Positions 1 through 11,800 of a stretch of 64,000 nucleotides of DNA are shown piece by piece. Where the stretch lies: positions 1,364,001-1,428,000 of the forward strand of contig JAGMUV010000013.1 in assembly GCA_020744425.1 (NCBI GenBank), read 5' to 3'. This DNA is from Dactylonectria macrodidyma (taxonomy: Eukaryota > Ascomycota > Sordariomycetes > Hypocreales > Nectriaceae). Each line of letters starts with the position of its first letter. Position 1 is the stretch's first letter. A program made the translations under genes and the position numbers. Below the pieces are notes generated by a model. That model was not told where the DNA came from. It did no database searches and saw only the letters and a program-made list of their open reading frames with translations.

Positions 1-294
1 GTTCTATCCTAGGCAGGGGGGTTCGTGTCAAAAGAGTCCACGCAGCACAGCAAGTCGTCTCATTGTGAAATGCCTCAGTTCTCAAAAGGGAACCCAATCT
101 CTGGTTGTGTTCCTCTTCTGCAACTCCATCGCGTAAGGGGGCCCGGCAAGTCTCAGAGCCCAGTCATGTGTCGTCATCAGTCGTAATGTCGGAAGTGTAG
201 TGTTGTTACATGTTGCGGGATGAAAGGCATAATCGCGAGATTATGCTCTTATCAGGTAGCCACCGAGTAAGACGCCCAAGGGCATAGCTCAGCA
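1..294. other. 3' flank of the DUF3824 gene
   Basis: Non-coding sequence downstream of the minus-strand gene that ends at 295. I see no open reading frame of note, no RNA gene and no repeat here; it presumably holds the 3' untranslated region of that gene. Confidence 0.5.
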
Positions 295-2391
295 CTACCA
301 CCCGCCTCCCACGGGAGGAGCAGGCAGAGGACCGCCACTGTAGGGATTGCCCCTAGAGTAGCGAGGGTCAAACTCGTCATCCGAGTCATATCCGCCACCT
401 CGTGGTCGAGATGACGGCCCCCAACTCTCTGCCCTTCTTTTTCCATCGCCGGGTTGGTGTTGGCGTTTCATGAGACGCTTCTCATGTCGGCGAGCCTTTT
501 CGGCCTGGAATTCCTTGCACTCGTGCGTCAAGTGCTTGGCTTCCTTGAGCTCTGAGACGGCCCCCTTGATACCCATAGCAGCGATGCCGACCGAGGCGGC
601 ATCTTGCATGATGGCCTTGGTCTTGAGCTTCCTAGCCTCGGCTGGGCTGAGACGCCCCTCCTTGACAGCCTTTTGCCTTGCGCTCCTCTTTTCCATACTT
701 TGATAGACTTCATGTGCTGCGTGGATGGTGGCTACGGCCGCGAGGCCTGTTGTGAGAACTTGCTTACCTCTCATTTTCTTCGCCCGCTTCTCATCTTCGG
801 AGGAGTCTCCCAAGTCAGATTCGGATCCATAATCAGATCGTCGATCCCTCAGATCAGATCGGTTTCCATGTTTGCTCCGGTATGAGCGTTCGTCATCATA
901 GTAGTCCCGGTTGCTGCCGTGACGGCGGTCATCGAAGCGGTCATCCTCGTGTCGGCGAGACCGGTGTGAGCCACGGTCGCTAAAGTCGTCCTGATCGCGG
1001 CGGTGATACTCATCAGCTGCGCCGGCGGCACCGGCGCCAAGTCCGAGCTTAGCAAGACTGTTGCGAGCCTTGTCAACGACACTGCGGCTTCGGCTTCGGC
1101 TTCGGCGACGCTGGCGGTCCGGAGAGGGGCTGTAGGAGTCGTCGCGGCCCCGGCGGCTGCGGCTTCGGGATCGCGAGCGGTCCAATGCCTTCTTGGCACC
1201 CAGGGCACCCAAGGCACCTGTCAGGGCAGCGATGGCACCGCTGCCGCTACCGCCGCCTCCGCCCGCAGACTTTGATCGAGCCCTAGAACGGGAACGGCTG
1301 CGGCCGGTCAATTTGTCTTCCTCGATGTCGTTCTTGGAGCCGTTGATCAAACGGTTGCCGACCAAACCACCAATAACCGACTCAGCCAGGCCGAGTTTTC
1401 CATGTTTGTCATCAGTAGCCGCATCGACGGTCGCGGCACCAGCAGCGGCGGTAAGAATTCGCTTCGTCTTCTCACCCTTCCAGCCACCAGGCTCCTTGGC
1501 GACGCGGAAGGCCTCGGTGGCACCAGCGAGAAGCGACGCCATAGCAGCCTTCTGGATCTTGTTGCTACCACCCTGTGAACGGGATCGGGTACTAGATGGG
1601 CTACCTCCTCTGCGGCTCCTAGTGTCAGATCGGTGGTCATCACCACCGCCGCTCGTGAGGGTCTTGACAGCGGCACCCAGGCCAGTTGCAGCAAGGGCGC
1701 TCTCGAGGAAGTTCTTGTGACCCTTTCTCTGCTTGGGGTCTTCGTCTTCGTCCGAGTAGTACTCGTTGATATGTCCGTCACGGCCACGGTGCAGGATGTA
1801 GTTGGTCTTCTGGTCCTTCTTGGCCTGTTGCTTGGTGTAGAACTCGGCGCCTTGGTAGGCTGCTAGGGCGCCAACACCAGCTAGAGCAATAGAGGAAAGG
1901 GGGTTGCGCTGAACATCAGTGCCATCCTCCTTAGCTTCACGGCGATCGTAAAGCTCCTTGCCCCCGGCAAGAAGAGCGGCTCCAGCGACGGCGGCGATAA
2001 TCTTCTCTTGCTTGGTCATACCCCGGGGCTTGGACTTGCGCTCGTCCTCGTCGTAATATGTGCTACCAGGACTCCGGCGGGAACGGCGATCGTAGTCCCG
2101 ATCATAGCGGGAGTCATAGCCGCGGCGTGACTCGTACTCCTCCTCGTAATACCTAGGCTCTGCTGGTCGGCTGTGGCGGAGATCACGACCGACGGGAGGA
2201 GGAAAGTCCCGATGAACCTCCTCAATGGATAGTTCGCTGTCCTCGCGGCCTCGGGGTACGATTTCGCGGGTAGTTTGTACCTTGGTGTAGGACTCGCGAG
2301 GGTCTAGGTGGCGGGGATCGCGTTCATCCCTGCGCTCCTCTCGCACATAGCGGCGGGAGTATTCCCGCTCGTACGGGTCGTAGCTCGCCAT
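295..2391 (-). CDS. DUF3824-type Gly/Ala- and RS-rich protein
   Basis: A single exon encodes 698 residues from the ATG at 2391 to the TAG at 295. The N-terminal ~120 residues are very rich in Arg, Asp, Glu and Tyr. From about residue 125 short Ala/Gly-rich helices recur, for example IIAAVAGAALLAGGKELYD, LAGVGALAAYQGAEFY and VLTTGLAAVATIHAAHEVYQ. They are separated by charged linkers and by RS dipeptide runs near residues 365-375, 405-415 and 430-440. This matches the fungal DUF3824 architecture; no enzymatic motif, signal peptide or true membrane span is visible. The function of the family is unknown to me. RS runs often mark nuclear RNA-binding or condensate proteins, but that is inference. 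The start is the first ATG in a frame open across the whole gene, and no intron is needed. Confidence 0.85.
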   Translation of the reverse strand: MASYDPYEREYSRRYVREERRDERDPRHLDPRESYTKVQTTREIVPRGREDSELSIEEVHRDFPPPVGRDLRHSRPAEPRYYEEEYESRRGYDSRYDRDYDRRSRRSPGSTYYDEDERKSKPRGMTKQEKIIAAVAGAALLAGGKELYDRREAKEDGTDVQRNPLSSIALAGVGALAAYQGAEFYTKQQAKKDQKTNYILHRGRDGHINEYYSDEDEDPKQRKGHKNFLESALAATGLGAAVKTLTSGGGDDHRSDTRSRRGGSPSSTRSRSQGGSNKIQKAAMASLLAGATEAFRVAKEPGGWKGEKTKRILTAAAGAATVDAATDDKHGKLGLAESVIGGLVGNRLINGSKNDIEEDKLTGRSRSRSRARSKSAGGGGGSGSGAIAALTGALGALGAKKALDRSRSRSRSRRGRDDSYSPSPDRQRRRSRSRSRSVVDKARNSLAKLGLGAGAAGAADEYHRRDQDDFSDRGSHRSRRHEDDRFDDRRHGSNRDYYDDERSYRSKHGNRSDLRDRRSDYGSESDLGDSSEDEKRAKKMRGKQVLTTGLAAVATIHAAHEVYQSMEKRSARQKAVKEGRLSPAEARKLKTKAIMQDAASVGIAAMGIKGAVSELKEAKHLTHECKEFQAEKARRHEKRLMKRQHQPGDGKRRAESWGPSSRPRGGGYDSDDEFDPRYSRGNPYSGGPLPAPPVGGGW

Positions 2392-2710
2392 AGGCTGGGC
2401 TGGGGGGTATGGTGGTGAAAGTTGGGTGTAAACGACGTAAGTGTTCCTTTCAGTGGTGACGACGTGTCCGTTGGAGTGATTTGGTCGATGTATCAGAAGT
2501 TACAGTCGTATGTTGGAGGTGTTGACTGCTAGTGAGGTGCAAAAGATGGTGAAAGATGAGAGAGGGGGAAATCCTGTTGAAGAAGAACAGGACGCAGCCC
2601 AAGGAAACAGGGTCCCAGTAGTGTTGGAGCGGAGCGCAAGGCGAAGTGGGCAGTGGGCTGAGTCTGAGCGAGTGGGTGAGTGAGGAGTGACCAGGTGAAA
2701 ATGGCAAGTG

Positions 2711-2731
2711 TCCAGTGCCCAGTGCCCAGAC
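2711..2731. repeat. 7-bp tandem repeat, 3 units
   Basis: Units TCCAGTG, CCCAGTG and CCCAGAC follow head to tail. The array lies about 320 bp upstream of the DUF3824 start codon. It is one of many 7- to 10-bp arrays in this window. Confidence 0.6.
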
Positions 2732-4390
2732 GGAGGACGGGCAAGACGGGATGGATGGCAATGGGCATCAAGAGATGCATGCATGGAAGGCAGCAATCGA
2801 GGCGGCCACTTCCCTGCTAGCCGTGGCTTGGGAGCAGAAAGTGCCTCTGTGTTGTACATGCTCGACCTCGTGGCCAAGGTACCTAGCAGCCCGCCCCACT
2901 ACTGGATGGTACATGACGCGAACTGCCCCTCAGTACCTCGAGAGACTTGGGCGGACCCAACGACGTAATGATGAGAGCGGGGGGCAAATCGACAGCTCTG
3001 ACGCTATCGATGGGACATGGGACAAGGGGCAGGGGTCAATGGAAGGGTCAGGCTGTCAAAGTGCCCCACTATCACGGCACTCACCCAAGTTCCAGCGGGC
3101 TTGGATGCCCCTACAAACTTGCACGCACAATGGGCTTAGGCCTAGGTTGTCTGTCGCTCGAAATGTCTGGACTTTCAACCGCCACAAGATAATGCTCTGT
3201 AACCATGAGTTTCACAGCTCTCCGGACTCTACCGGACCTAAGCCTGTTTTAGAGCCGTTAGTACCCCAACTCTCCCGGTGTGAAGTTGAAAAAGAACTAA
3301 ACTATGTGGCTAACCATAAACCTGTTCATGCAAACAACCATCTTCCTTTATTAACAGGCAACAGGGCACTCAATCCCTCCATCGTTCACAAGAACCCACT
3401 GTCAGTTTCATCGGGCAGTATTACACAGCCGCATGTTACCTTTTTTCCCTGGGCTTGCCAGGCAAAGACCATGTTTCCCCGCCAAAGCAGCTCTGCGCCA
3501 CACCCCTAGAACTTCCTTGCCCTCCTAAACGCTGCCGGTAACACCGAACAGTCGTCTTCATCACATTACTAGCGAACTCGGATGTATTGGTTCGCCTCTG
3601 ACCTGGACATTTAGCCACCTGTTTGTTCCATTTCTCGCCCACCGTCTGTTCTGGAAACATGAATGGTTTTGTGTGTCTGTGGGGGGAAGAGGGAATGTCC
3701 GGAGCTAGGGTCGCCCTGTAGCGGCGATGCCCTGCTGCTTGGTAACAACCAAGGCCAGCGGCCATACAGTGGTGGTCCTTGTTCTGAGGTGGGTTGTTTT
3801 TCTTCTCGTGCCGCTGAGCTGTCTGTGCTCTACAGGCGAACTGCGTCTTGGGATGAGTTGGCATACGTACGGCCCATCTGTGCATGTTGCCTTGTCATTC
3901 TCTTCCATCCGTCATCAAGTCTATCATTCTCTGTCATTGCCCCCATTCTCCCCAACGAAATACCTTCCGAAATACACGATCTATCCGCTTGGCAAGCTGA
4001 AAATCACAGTCGTGTTATTAGCCATGGCGCTCATCGAAGTGCTGATAGTAGGGAGGTGAGGCCTCTCAGACTGGATGCCTCGCCATCTTCCTCGGAAAGG
4101 ACCCAGAGCCTCGCCTAGTCACCTCGCCCAACAGAAGCAACCAAACCGCCAAGGCACTCTTTTCTCTCTGTGTGTGTGTGGGTGACGAAGTTCCATTTTC
4201 TCCATCTGGCTGCTGACCCTGGTCCATGACCCCAGCCACACCATCCTCTTGCGTCCATCTCAAAATGCTCAGTCACAAGCCCCAGTCAGCCACAACCGGA
4301 CATAAGTCCAACACGCCCAGTGCCCACGCCCGGTCACGCCTGGTGAATTATGATGTCACCGCCTCACCCCGCGCCAGTTCGCCTCATTCG

Positions 4391-4402
4391 CCCCCCCCCC
4401 CC
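4391..4402. repeat. poly-C run (12)
   Basis: Twelve consecutive C residues in an intergenic stretch. A simple homopolymer tract with no other associated feature. Confidence 0.8.
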
Positions 4403-6459
4403 GCCATCAAGATTCTGTACCTCGCCATCCAACTCGGGCGTCGCGGCCACACTGCCACATTTCTCGATGTCGACAATCCAGACCATAGCTAGCTGTCTCC
4501 TTTTCTTGGCTGCAGCGTGTTGGTGTCTGGGTCGCCTCCATCTCCGATGACTTTTGGATCGACGTACACTCCAGTGTCACTGGTCGTCGCAAGGGTATCA
4601 TGAGTCTCAACGCTGTGCTAACCAGCAATCTTCAACCTCCCCCCGTGTCCAGTCCCTGCCAAGTGGTCTTTTCAACTGTCGTGTAAACTTTATCTTGGCC
4701 TTGCGGCTTCAGCCACTGCCGTCTGGGACCCTTGATCTAGGGTCCCAAACTGTGTAACTAGGGTTGGCTAGGAATGCGGCTCTTCATGATGACGTGCGGA
4801 GAGGTTTTCCGCCACCTTGGAGTGAAGCCGCACCACGACAACGCGCAATTACCAAAGCCCGCAATTACTTTTTGAATCGCTACAGCGGAAACAGCGCATA
4901 AATACAAATACAAACACAAACAGTCCAACGTATCCATACCCACTGCTATGCCCCTGTACGCATATTTCAGGTAACTCCATCATGCGACCCAGACCTACCC
5001 TATAACAACACCCCTCCAACGACAACCCCGCCATTTACCCCGCGACACCATGACTGCATCTCATAGCTCCCGTCAGCAAACTGTGCGACTGGGCTTGATA
5101 AACCCCAGTTGATCGCGCGGCCACTCGGCATTTGCAATTTAGACATGATGGAATGTTATTCCTTGAGAAATCTGCCATCTCTGGAACCGTGCTGAGCCCA
5201 CTCGTTCAAACGGTCGAACAAGCCCTCGCGTTGGAGCCCACCCATGACAGGCTAGCATTTGCATTAGCGAGCCCTAACAGAGCGACATAGAGTGGAATGT
5301 AGCCATGTCCCTTCCTCGCAAAGCCCGTCTGATTGGCCTACAGCACAATCGAGGAGCGCAGATATTTGTTCGACTTTTTTACTATTTTTTCCCTCGAAAG
5401 CTACCTATCGTACAGTGCCAGAAATCAATAAACACCAGGTAAGTTTGGAGAGGCCCGTCTAACATCAAAAAAATCCATGAGAAAGCAAACCCCCTTTGAA
5501 CCCCTCAGAAATGCAGACCAAGAAAAGACCAGTGCCGTGGCTCAATAACATGCATGTGCTTTTTGTTCGTCCTTGTCTTTTCATTCTGTCTCTTCTTCCT
5601 CCACAATCCTCTGCCCCGCTGGTGGACGAGTCCTTTCTCGAGACTCCACTAGGACGTCATCCACAGCATTCCTTGGGCCCTCCATGAGGCCTTGTGAGAT
5701 TGGCCCAATGGCCCCTCTAAGAAAAAGAAAAAAGCTGCACGTCTTTCCAACAGGGCTCTGGTAGAGACGCATATCTCGCCAATGGTTGCCCAGATTCCGC
5801 CCTGAAATGTCAAAATGTCAAGGATGACCAACCATATCCCCTAGGTCCGTGTGAGTAGTCCATCCTTCAGTCCGTTGGGCCAGGTAAAGCAGGATATCGT
5901 TGTGGATGGGTATTCATCCTTCCCTCGCTCTCCAAATGTCATTCATTCGGTCATTCACCTGGAAACGCAAGTGGCCTCATCGTATATCGTGGTCCTCGTC
6001 CTTTGTTGCCAGTCGATATCCGGTCACGGATAACCCCATTCCAGCCCCCCTGATCCTGATATCCCCCAATTCCAAAGCATTGCAGCGAACCCGGTCCATG
6101 TGTTCTTGCAACATCCTCGCGTGCACATTCGAGTGCAGAAACCTTCAAATTCCCATACATTCATTTCCTCGAAAATCGTGAACCAAGAAATGCGGCCGCA
6201 ACTAATACAACGCCGTCGCTCATGGCGTTATCGCAGCCGAGTGCTTGCCATGCCCTGAACACCATATGAATCGGGCCCGGGACGTCCATATTCCCTAGAT
6301 CTCGTCTAAAAATGAGACAATAGCACGTTCTCGTCTATCTGAGGAACATGCCTGCCATCTTCCGTAGCTGGTATGCTGTAACAAGACCGGCCACCTACCC
6401 AAGCCTCACCGCTGTAGGTGCCACTCCCATTTCTGGGAGAACCACTCAAGACTGGCGAC

Positions 6460-8883
6460 TTAGTGCGCCTCGGCGTGGACGCCATTCGTCAGGGGAGCTT
6501 CAACGTGACCATTCGTCAACCCTGAGGTCTCTTCGGGCTTCAAACTCTTTCCTCCGGCCTCAATCACTGGGATGGTGCCAGTTGGTGAGAAGTCCGGAAC
6601 TTCGGCAGAGAGCTGAGTGGTACCATTGACATTGGCGTGCCCGTTAACAGCTGGCGCTGCCTGGACACTATCGATGTACTGCTGGAAGGAAGGGTCGTTG
6701 GGGTAGGCGCCGTACGGTACGGCCGGCACTCCGTTGAACTGGTTGCTAAAGGCATACGCCCGGTTCTTATACGTCAGATGCGCAGGGCCATGGTTGCGAG
6801 CTAGCTCATCTCGATCCTCCATGGGTAGGACAAACTTCTGCCAGTCCTCACGGCGACGCAGACGCTCGCAGTCGTCCTCGCCGACAATGTACTCGACGTC
6901 GAGGGAGTCCTCGCACACGGCACGGATGAGTCCCATGTCGGGGGACAGATCCCGCATACGCTTGAAGGCAGCAATGAAGTGGAGTGGGACGAAGCCCTGG
7001 GAATCCATGCGGGCTCGAAGGTACATGTCCTTGCACAGGTTCTCAATGGAGAAGTAGTACTCGATCTGGCTCTTCAGCATGGGAACAACCATGTTGTCCC
7101 AGTAAGGGTGAGGTTGAAATGGCATACCAGCTATCGGAGGGATAGCGTAGTCGTAGGGACCGAACTGGGCCTGGACAGCAGGCATCCTCGATTGACCATT
7201 AGGCAGGGACATGCGGTGGTAATTCCCTGAGCCATTGCGGCCTCCGCGACCTCGCTGGGTGGGGGGCATAAAGATCTGGCCGTGAGCACCCTGGCGGAGA
7301 GGGGGGCTGTAAGGGCCCTGAGCTCGGGCAGCTTGGCTGTTGAATCCAAGATTGCCATTGACCGAGGCTGAGTGCTGGTGTTGGGTCTGGCCGTTGACGG
7401 CACCACGACCACGGTAGCCGCCTCGCCCCCTCTCATTACGACCATCTGGTCGAGAAGCCTGAGCATTTTCCTGTAGAGTCGAAACCTGTGAGCGACCGTT
7501 TTGTTTCCATGTGGATAGGTGCATGTTGAAGCTGTGCGGCTGGGAAGGATGTTGGAGCATGTCACTTACGGTTGCCGGGGCGGTCGAGTCCTTGGCCTTG
7601 TCGGCATTTGCAGAGGTCTTCTTCTGGTTGTTGTTGGAGGCATCAAGAGATCCACGCTTGGCGACCGGGGCTGGAACAGAGGCTCCGTTGGGCCCGCTGG
7701 CCTCTCGGGGCTTGCTCTCGTTGGCCTTATTCAAGGGAGCAGCTGGGGCCTTGTCGGTCACACCGTTCGTAGTGGCACGGGCGCCAGTATCACGGGCGCT
7801 GCGGGCTCCGCCGCGGGGCTTTGAGTTGCGCATCTGGGGCAGCTGGGTTTCAAAGCTGACGGTGGGGACGTAGTCGTAGGTCACCCACTTCTCCTTCTGT
7901 CGCGATTTGCCTTGGCCTTCTTCTTGAGAATCCTTGTCGGATTGGTTAGATCGCTCGACAGGCTTCTTCTTGTCATCCTTGACCTCCCTGATAGCAGTCT
8001 CCGGAGTCGGCCATGAAGAAGCATCATCAACGGATGGGGGAACATCCTTGCCATCTTTGCCGTCCTTCTCCGCTGCCCTGGAACCACGGGGTCCATTCCG
8101 CTCAGGGCGGGCGGCATCTGTAGCCTTTCGGTGAGGCTTAACACCATTGGTAAAAGCAATACTATGAGGGGTAGCTTCTTCAGCACCCTTTGCGGGCGCC
8201 TTGGGTCCTTCCTGCTGGCCATTGGCCAACTCACTGATAGACTGACCCTTGGCTTGGTGAGCCTCCTTGCGCTGATGCCAAATATTGACGCTAGGAATGG
8301 GCGCCTCAGACAGCTCAACCTTGGGCGGCTCGGGTATGGCTTCCTGCTCCTTATCTGCGGCCTCTTGATCGCCAGTCTGCTTCTCGGAAGCCTTGCCCTT
8401 CTTGTTCCTCCGGGCCTTTCGAGAATCCTGCTCGTCTGTAGACCGTGTGGTGGTGCTGGAAGACCTCGCCGCCTTGTCATTGCGTCGCCACGGGCGATCT
8501 AACCTCGAGGCGTCATCCTCGCGTCTCGAATCTGGGCGCCTGTCCTGTGTGGACTCAGATCGGGTATCACTCTCGGATCCGGCAATGTTGTCGATATCCT
8601 GCTTTTCGGGCGCAACCGACTGGGCATCAACGCCATTGACGGTCTCGGGGAGCTCGGTCGACTTGAGCTGCTCGCCGTTGGGCGCAGCAGAGTCGATGAG
8701 AGCAGAATCAGCAGTGGTAGCAGCAGCAATGGCGTCAGGCACTTGGGTGTCCTGAGGCTGAGTGTTGGCGACCGCAGAGGGATTCGAGGGAGAGGCGGCG
8801 CCCTGGCCTTTCGCAGCTTGTGCGTAGGAGAAGGTGGAGGCGGCCGACATCTCGGAAGAGTTTGCGGCTGCTACTGAAGTCAT
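6460..8883 (-). CDS. La-motif (HTH La-type) RNA-binding protein, Sro9/Slf1-like
   Basis: A single exon of 807 residues. The La-type winged helix lies near residues 597-690, recognisable by the stretches SQIEYYFSIENLCKDMYLR, GFVPLHFIAAFKRM and IRAVCEDSLDVEYI. The rest is low-complexity: a Ser/Ala N-terminus containing FSYAQAAKG, which opens many fungal members, a long charged middle, and RGG/RG boxes just before the La motif. No RRM follows, so this is the LARP class that includes yeast Sro9 and Slf1, not genuine La. Known members bind mRNA on polysomes and affect translation and actin-related phenotypes. The ATG at 8883 is the first in the frame. The ~900 bp upstream are pyrimidine-rich on the coding strand and likely form the promoter and leader. 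Confidence 0.9.
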   Translation of the reverse strand: MTSVAAANSSEMSAASTFSYAQAAKGQGAASPSNPSAVANTQPQDTQVPDAIAAATTADSALIDSAAPNGEQLKSTELPETVNGVDAQSVAPEKQDIDNIAGSESDTRSESTQDRRPDSRREDDASRLDRPWRRNDKAARSSSTTTRSTDEQDSRKARRNKKGKASEKQTGDQEAADKEQEAIPEPPKVELSEAPIPSVNIWHQRKEAHQAKGQSISELANGQQEGPKAPAKGAEEATPHSIAFTNGVKPHRKATDAARPERNGPRGSRAAEKDGKDGKDVPPSVDDASSWPTPETAIREVKDDKKKPVERSNQSDKDSQEEGQGKSRQKEKWVTYDYVPTVSFETQLPQMRNSKPRGGARSARDTGARATTNGVTDKAPAAPLNKANESKPREASGPNGASVPAPVAKRGSLDASNNNQKKTSANADKAKDSTAPATVSDMLQHPSQPHSFNMHLSTWKQNGRSQVSTLQENAQASRPDGRNERGRGGYRGRGAVNGQTQHQHSASVNGNLGFNSQAARAQGPYSPPLRQGAHGQIFMPPTQRGRGGRNGSGNYHRMSLPNGQSRMPAVQAQFGPYDYAIPPIAGMPFQPHPYWDNMVVPMLKSQIEYYFSIENLCKDMYLRARMDSQGFVPLHFIAAFKRMRDLSPDMGLIRAVCEDSLDVEYIVGEDDCERLRRREDWQKFVLPMEDRDELARNHGPAHLTYKNRAYAFSNQFNGVPAVPYGAYPNDPSFQQYIDSVQAAPAVNGHANVNGTTQLSAEVPDFSPTGTIPVIEAGGKSLKPEETSGLTNGHVEAPLTNGVHAEAH

Positions 8884-11800
8884 GTCAAGGTAAGCCGTGG
8901 ATTACGGGCTTACAGCGAGACAGTAAGGGTTAATGTGGTGAGCCAGAGGTGTTTCTTCACCTGGGGCCACCAGCAGAGGCAAAGGAAGGGATCTCAACCC
9001 CCTCTGCACACTGGAGTTGGAGTGCACCCACTGAGCAGTGCGTGTCGCGATTCGGGATCCCCCAAACTGGTGAGGGAGTCGACGGTCGTCGGTTCTGTCG
9101 CGGGAGTCGTTTGCCGTGCTTCAGGTAGGCAGCGGCGTCGCAGGCGAGGTAGAAGAAAGTTGTGTTGTGAAGGGCCGAGAACTTGGGGGCAAAAGCGGGC
9201 GCTGGATTCGGGGGAGAGGAGACTTGGATTGTTAAACGGGACAAACAAGTCTGCGCGAGGGGAGTGTGGTTTGTCAGAACGATCCTGCTCAGGCAACAAA
9301 CCCAAGGGCGAGTTCAACAAAGAGAGAATGGGCAAGGCCGCAAGAAAAAAGAGAGACCGGCTCGGCTCGACGTCGAGGCAACAACCACAGGCGGGAGTGA
9401 CGAATCGATGCAGGGGAGCGACAGCGATAGTAACGGTGCCTGCTCAGGCTCGGGCTCAGGCGCTCAACACACGAGACGAGGGTTGTAAGCGCAGGCCGGG
9501 TGGCAAAGGAACAATCGACTGCGAGGGAAGAGGGACGAGGGCAAACACGACAGCGACAATTCGAGTGGAATTGGGGCCGACGAGGAATTGTGGTTTGAAA
9601 TGAGGGCACGACGTAGCACCGGCAGAGAAAATCAGTGTCGGAGGTTATTTTTGCGTTGTGTGTGAATAATAAATTTTTTTCTGTCTTTTTCCCCCTCTCC
9701 GCAGAGATACGCGGGCGGGATCCCTGGAAGCGGATACGGATGCTTTCTAGGCGCTGTCTAGCGGCCGGAGGAGGTGGTCCAGCAATGATTCGGCACTGCG
9801 CCAGCATTGATGATGGGAAACGAGGCAGGCAGTGATGGTGGCACTCTAGGTTTTTTTTTTTTTCTCTCTCTGGCCCCCTAGGGGGCTTGATTGGAACTCT
9901 AGGGCGCTGGAGGAGGAAGGGACTACAGCGGGCTCTAGCGGATTCTAGCGGGACACAGGAAGACTTTCCTCAGCGGCATGACTCTGTTCGTAGGGGCCGA
10001 TTCAGCGCCATGGCGACCATCGGCGACCCCTCCAGCCACTGTGGCCCACCCGAAGAGCCATCATGGGTCAGCGGGGATGCGCGAATATAAATCGGCTCAG
10101 GCCGGCCAGCACGCCCTATCAGGCCCTGTCCGATCACCCATGTTTGTGTGCGCCTTTGATTACGCTGATGCTGATTGAGTGAACTGTTGCGAGGCGGGCA
10201 GGGCAAGCAAGGGCCTGCCGTTGCCTGTACTGAACTTGGGTCTTGGGTAGCTATGATGGCATGGCTACCGGACTTTGTGCATGGCATTTTAGGGATTATC
10301 CCATGACAGGAGGTTGGTTGGGATACAACTTTGGGTTGGAACCATCATTACCAGCGTGGGGAGGTCATACGAAGTCGATCCTAGGCAGGGAACAATCATC
10401 AAATTGGGGTTGACAGGGAGCGTAGGTAGCATGCGACGTCGTAGCCGTTGTGACATGTCTATGCAAAACATTGGAGCCTGCTTTCGGGCAGAACGCCTTA
10501 GCGACGTGATGTGCGTGATTCGTAGTGTGTGATGCCCAACGTCGCTTCCATGAATCCGCTTTTTGCTGCCGGCAAGCAAAGGCTCCCATCGGTGCGTGCA
10601 GAGTGACTGATCGTGGCTCCATGCATATACACGCTTTAGGCCATGGAGGGGTTCCGACCCACGTCAAGCGAATGACAGAAGTGGGAATTCGGAGCCGGTA
10701 AGTAAGGGAGGGCAATGCTAAGAGCAACGCAAGTGTGTCTACATGTGTACGGTCCAATGTTGCCTACCTACTACTGGACGCAAGATGGTATGCGATGTAA
10801 GTACCACCTCCGCAGATGAGGTCGCAAGAGCAAGCCACGCATTGCAGTGTGACGACGACCAAAAACACACCAAATAGGTACCGGAAGCTCATGAAACCGC
10901 CGAGGCATGTGGTTGCCAAAAAATGTCACCCATTGCAAAAGTTTACATCCGGCCTGGGCCTAGGGTTAGCTGGCTTATTACCTAGGCCGCTAATCTTGGG
11001 ACTGGGCTAAAATACATCGGAAAACAATACCAGCATACCTAGTACAAAGAATGCCTCGGGGTTGACAAAACACCCGCAGCGCCGGACGGCAACCCGAGGC
11101 TGCTTCTTCAGGAAAGTGGCACGGCTCTGGAAGGATGGAACCAAGGGATGCGCGCGGATACGGAAAGAAGTGCCCTGCCCTGTCATTGCTGTATTTCCGA
11201 GCATCCTCCGCGCTCCGCTTCGCCAGGGTTTCCTACTTGCAGCATGGCGCTTGGTCATGAACTTGGCCCCTGGGGGTTTCTTGGGATTCCCGTAATCCGG
11301 AGCAGAGCGGATGCTCTTCGAAGTCCAGCAGCCCGGGCAGACCCTGCAGACCGAGGGCCCCGTTGCCAGCAGCCGGTACCCGCTCATTGGGCGCCATGTA
11401 GACGGCTTGCCCGTCTAGTCCTCGGCCGATGGGATAATTTAGTCTACCTATTCCCGTGCCGGTTAGCAGTAGAAAGCGAGGTACCCCTTGTGGGCATCAT
11501 GAGCAGTTCGGTAGTGGCGGTTAGGCGTCTTGGGGGATGTGTGTGTGATGCGAGATCTCGATCTGAGAGACTCATGACGGGTAAACATCATGCATATACT
11601 TGATCATGCATCATATATTACCATGCAAACTTTATTGTTTCGTCTGAAACAGCAGCCAGCGAGCGACCTCTGGGTTTATCCGCGTAATGTTTTCATGGCA
11701 GCTCCGTCATGGCAAGGTGCGGAGCGGGAACGCCCGCGTCCGAGGATGAATTTCCTGATCGTACCTTATGCAAGATTTGACAGCAGCATCAGATCAGGGA

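Larger units (their letters stand above)
2392..6459. other. 4.1 kb intergenic region
   Basis: No gene could be supported here. The first ~400 bases are purine-rich on the plus strand, as expected for the pyrimidine-rich leader of the minus-strand DUF3824 gene. The 3' end of the La-motif gene abuts the right side. A 12-base C run lies at 4391-4402 and a 7-bp tandem repeat at 2711-2731. An open frame at 2715-3509 was considered and rejected. Confidence 0.5.

Noticed and set aside
2715..3509. 264-codon open frame on the plus strand in the first intergenic region
   Set aside because: It begins at a GTG, has no family resemblance, irregular composition and no splice or domain support; it is probably a chance frame in GC-rich DNA.
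8935..9603. 222-codon plus-strand frame next to the La-motif gene
   Set aside because: It lies antisense to the probable leader of that gene and is Arg/Gly-rich low-complexity, as expected from the complement of a pyrimidine-rich leader.
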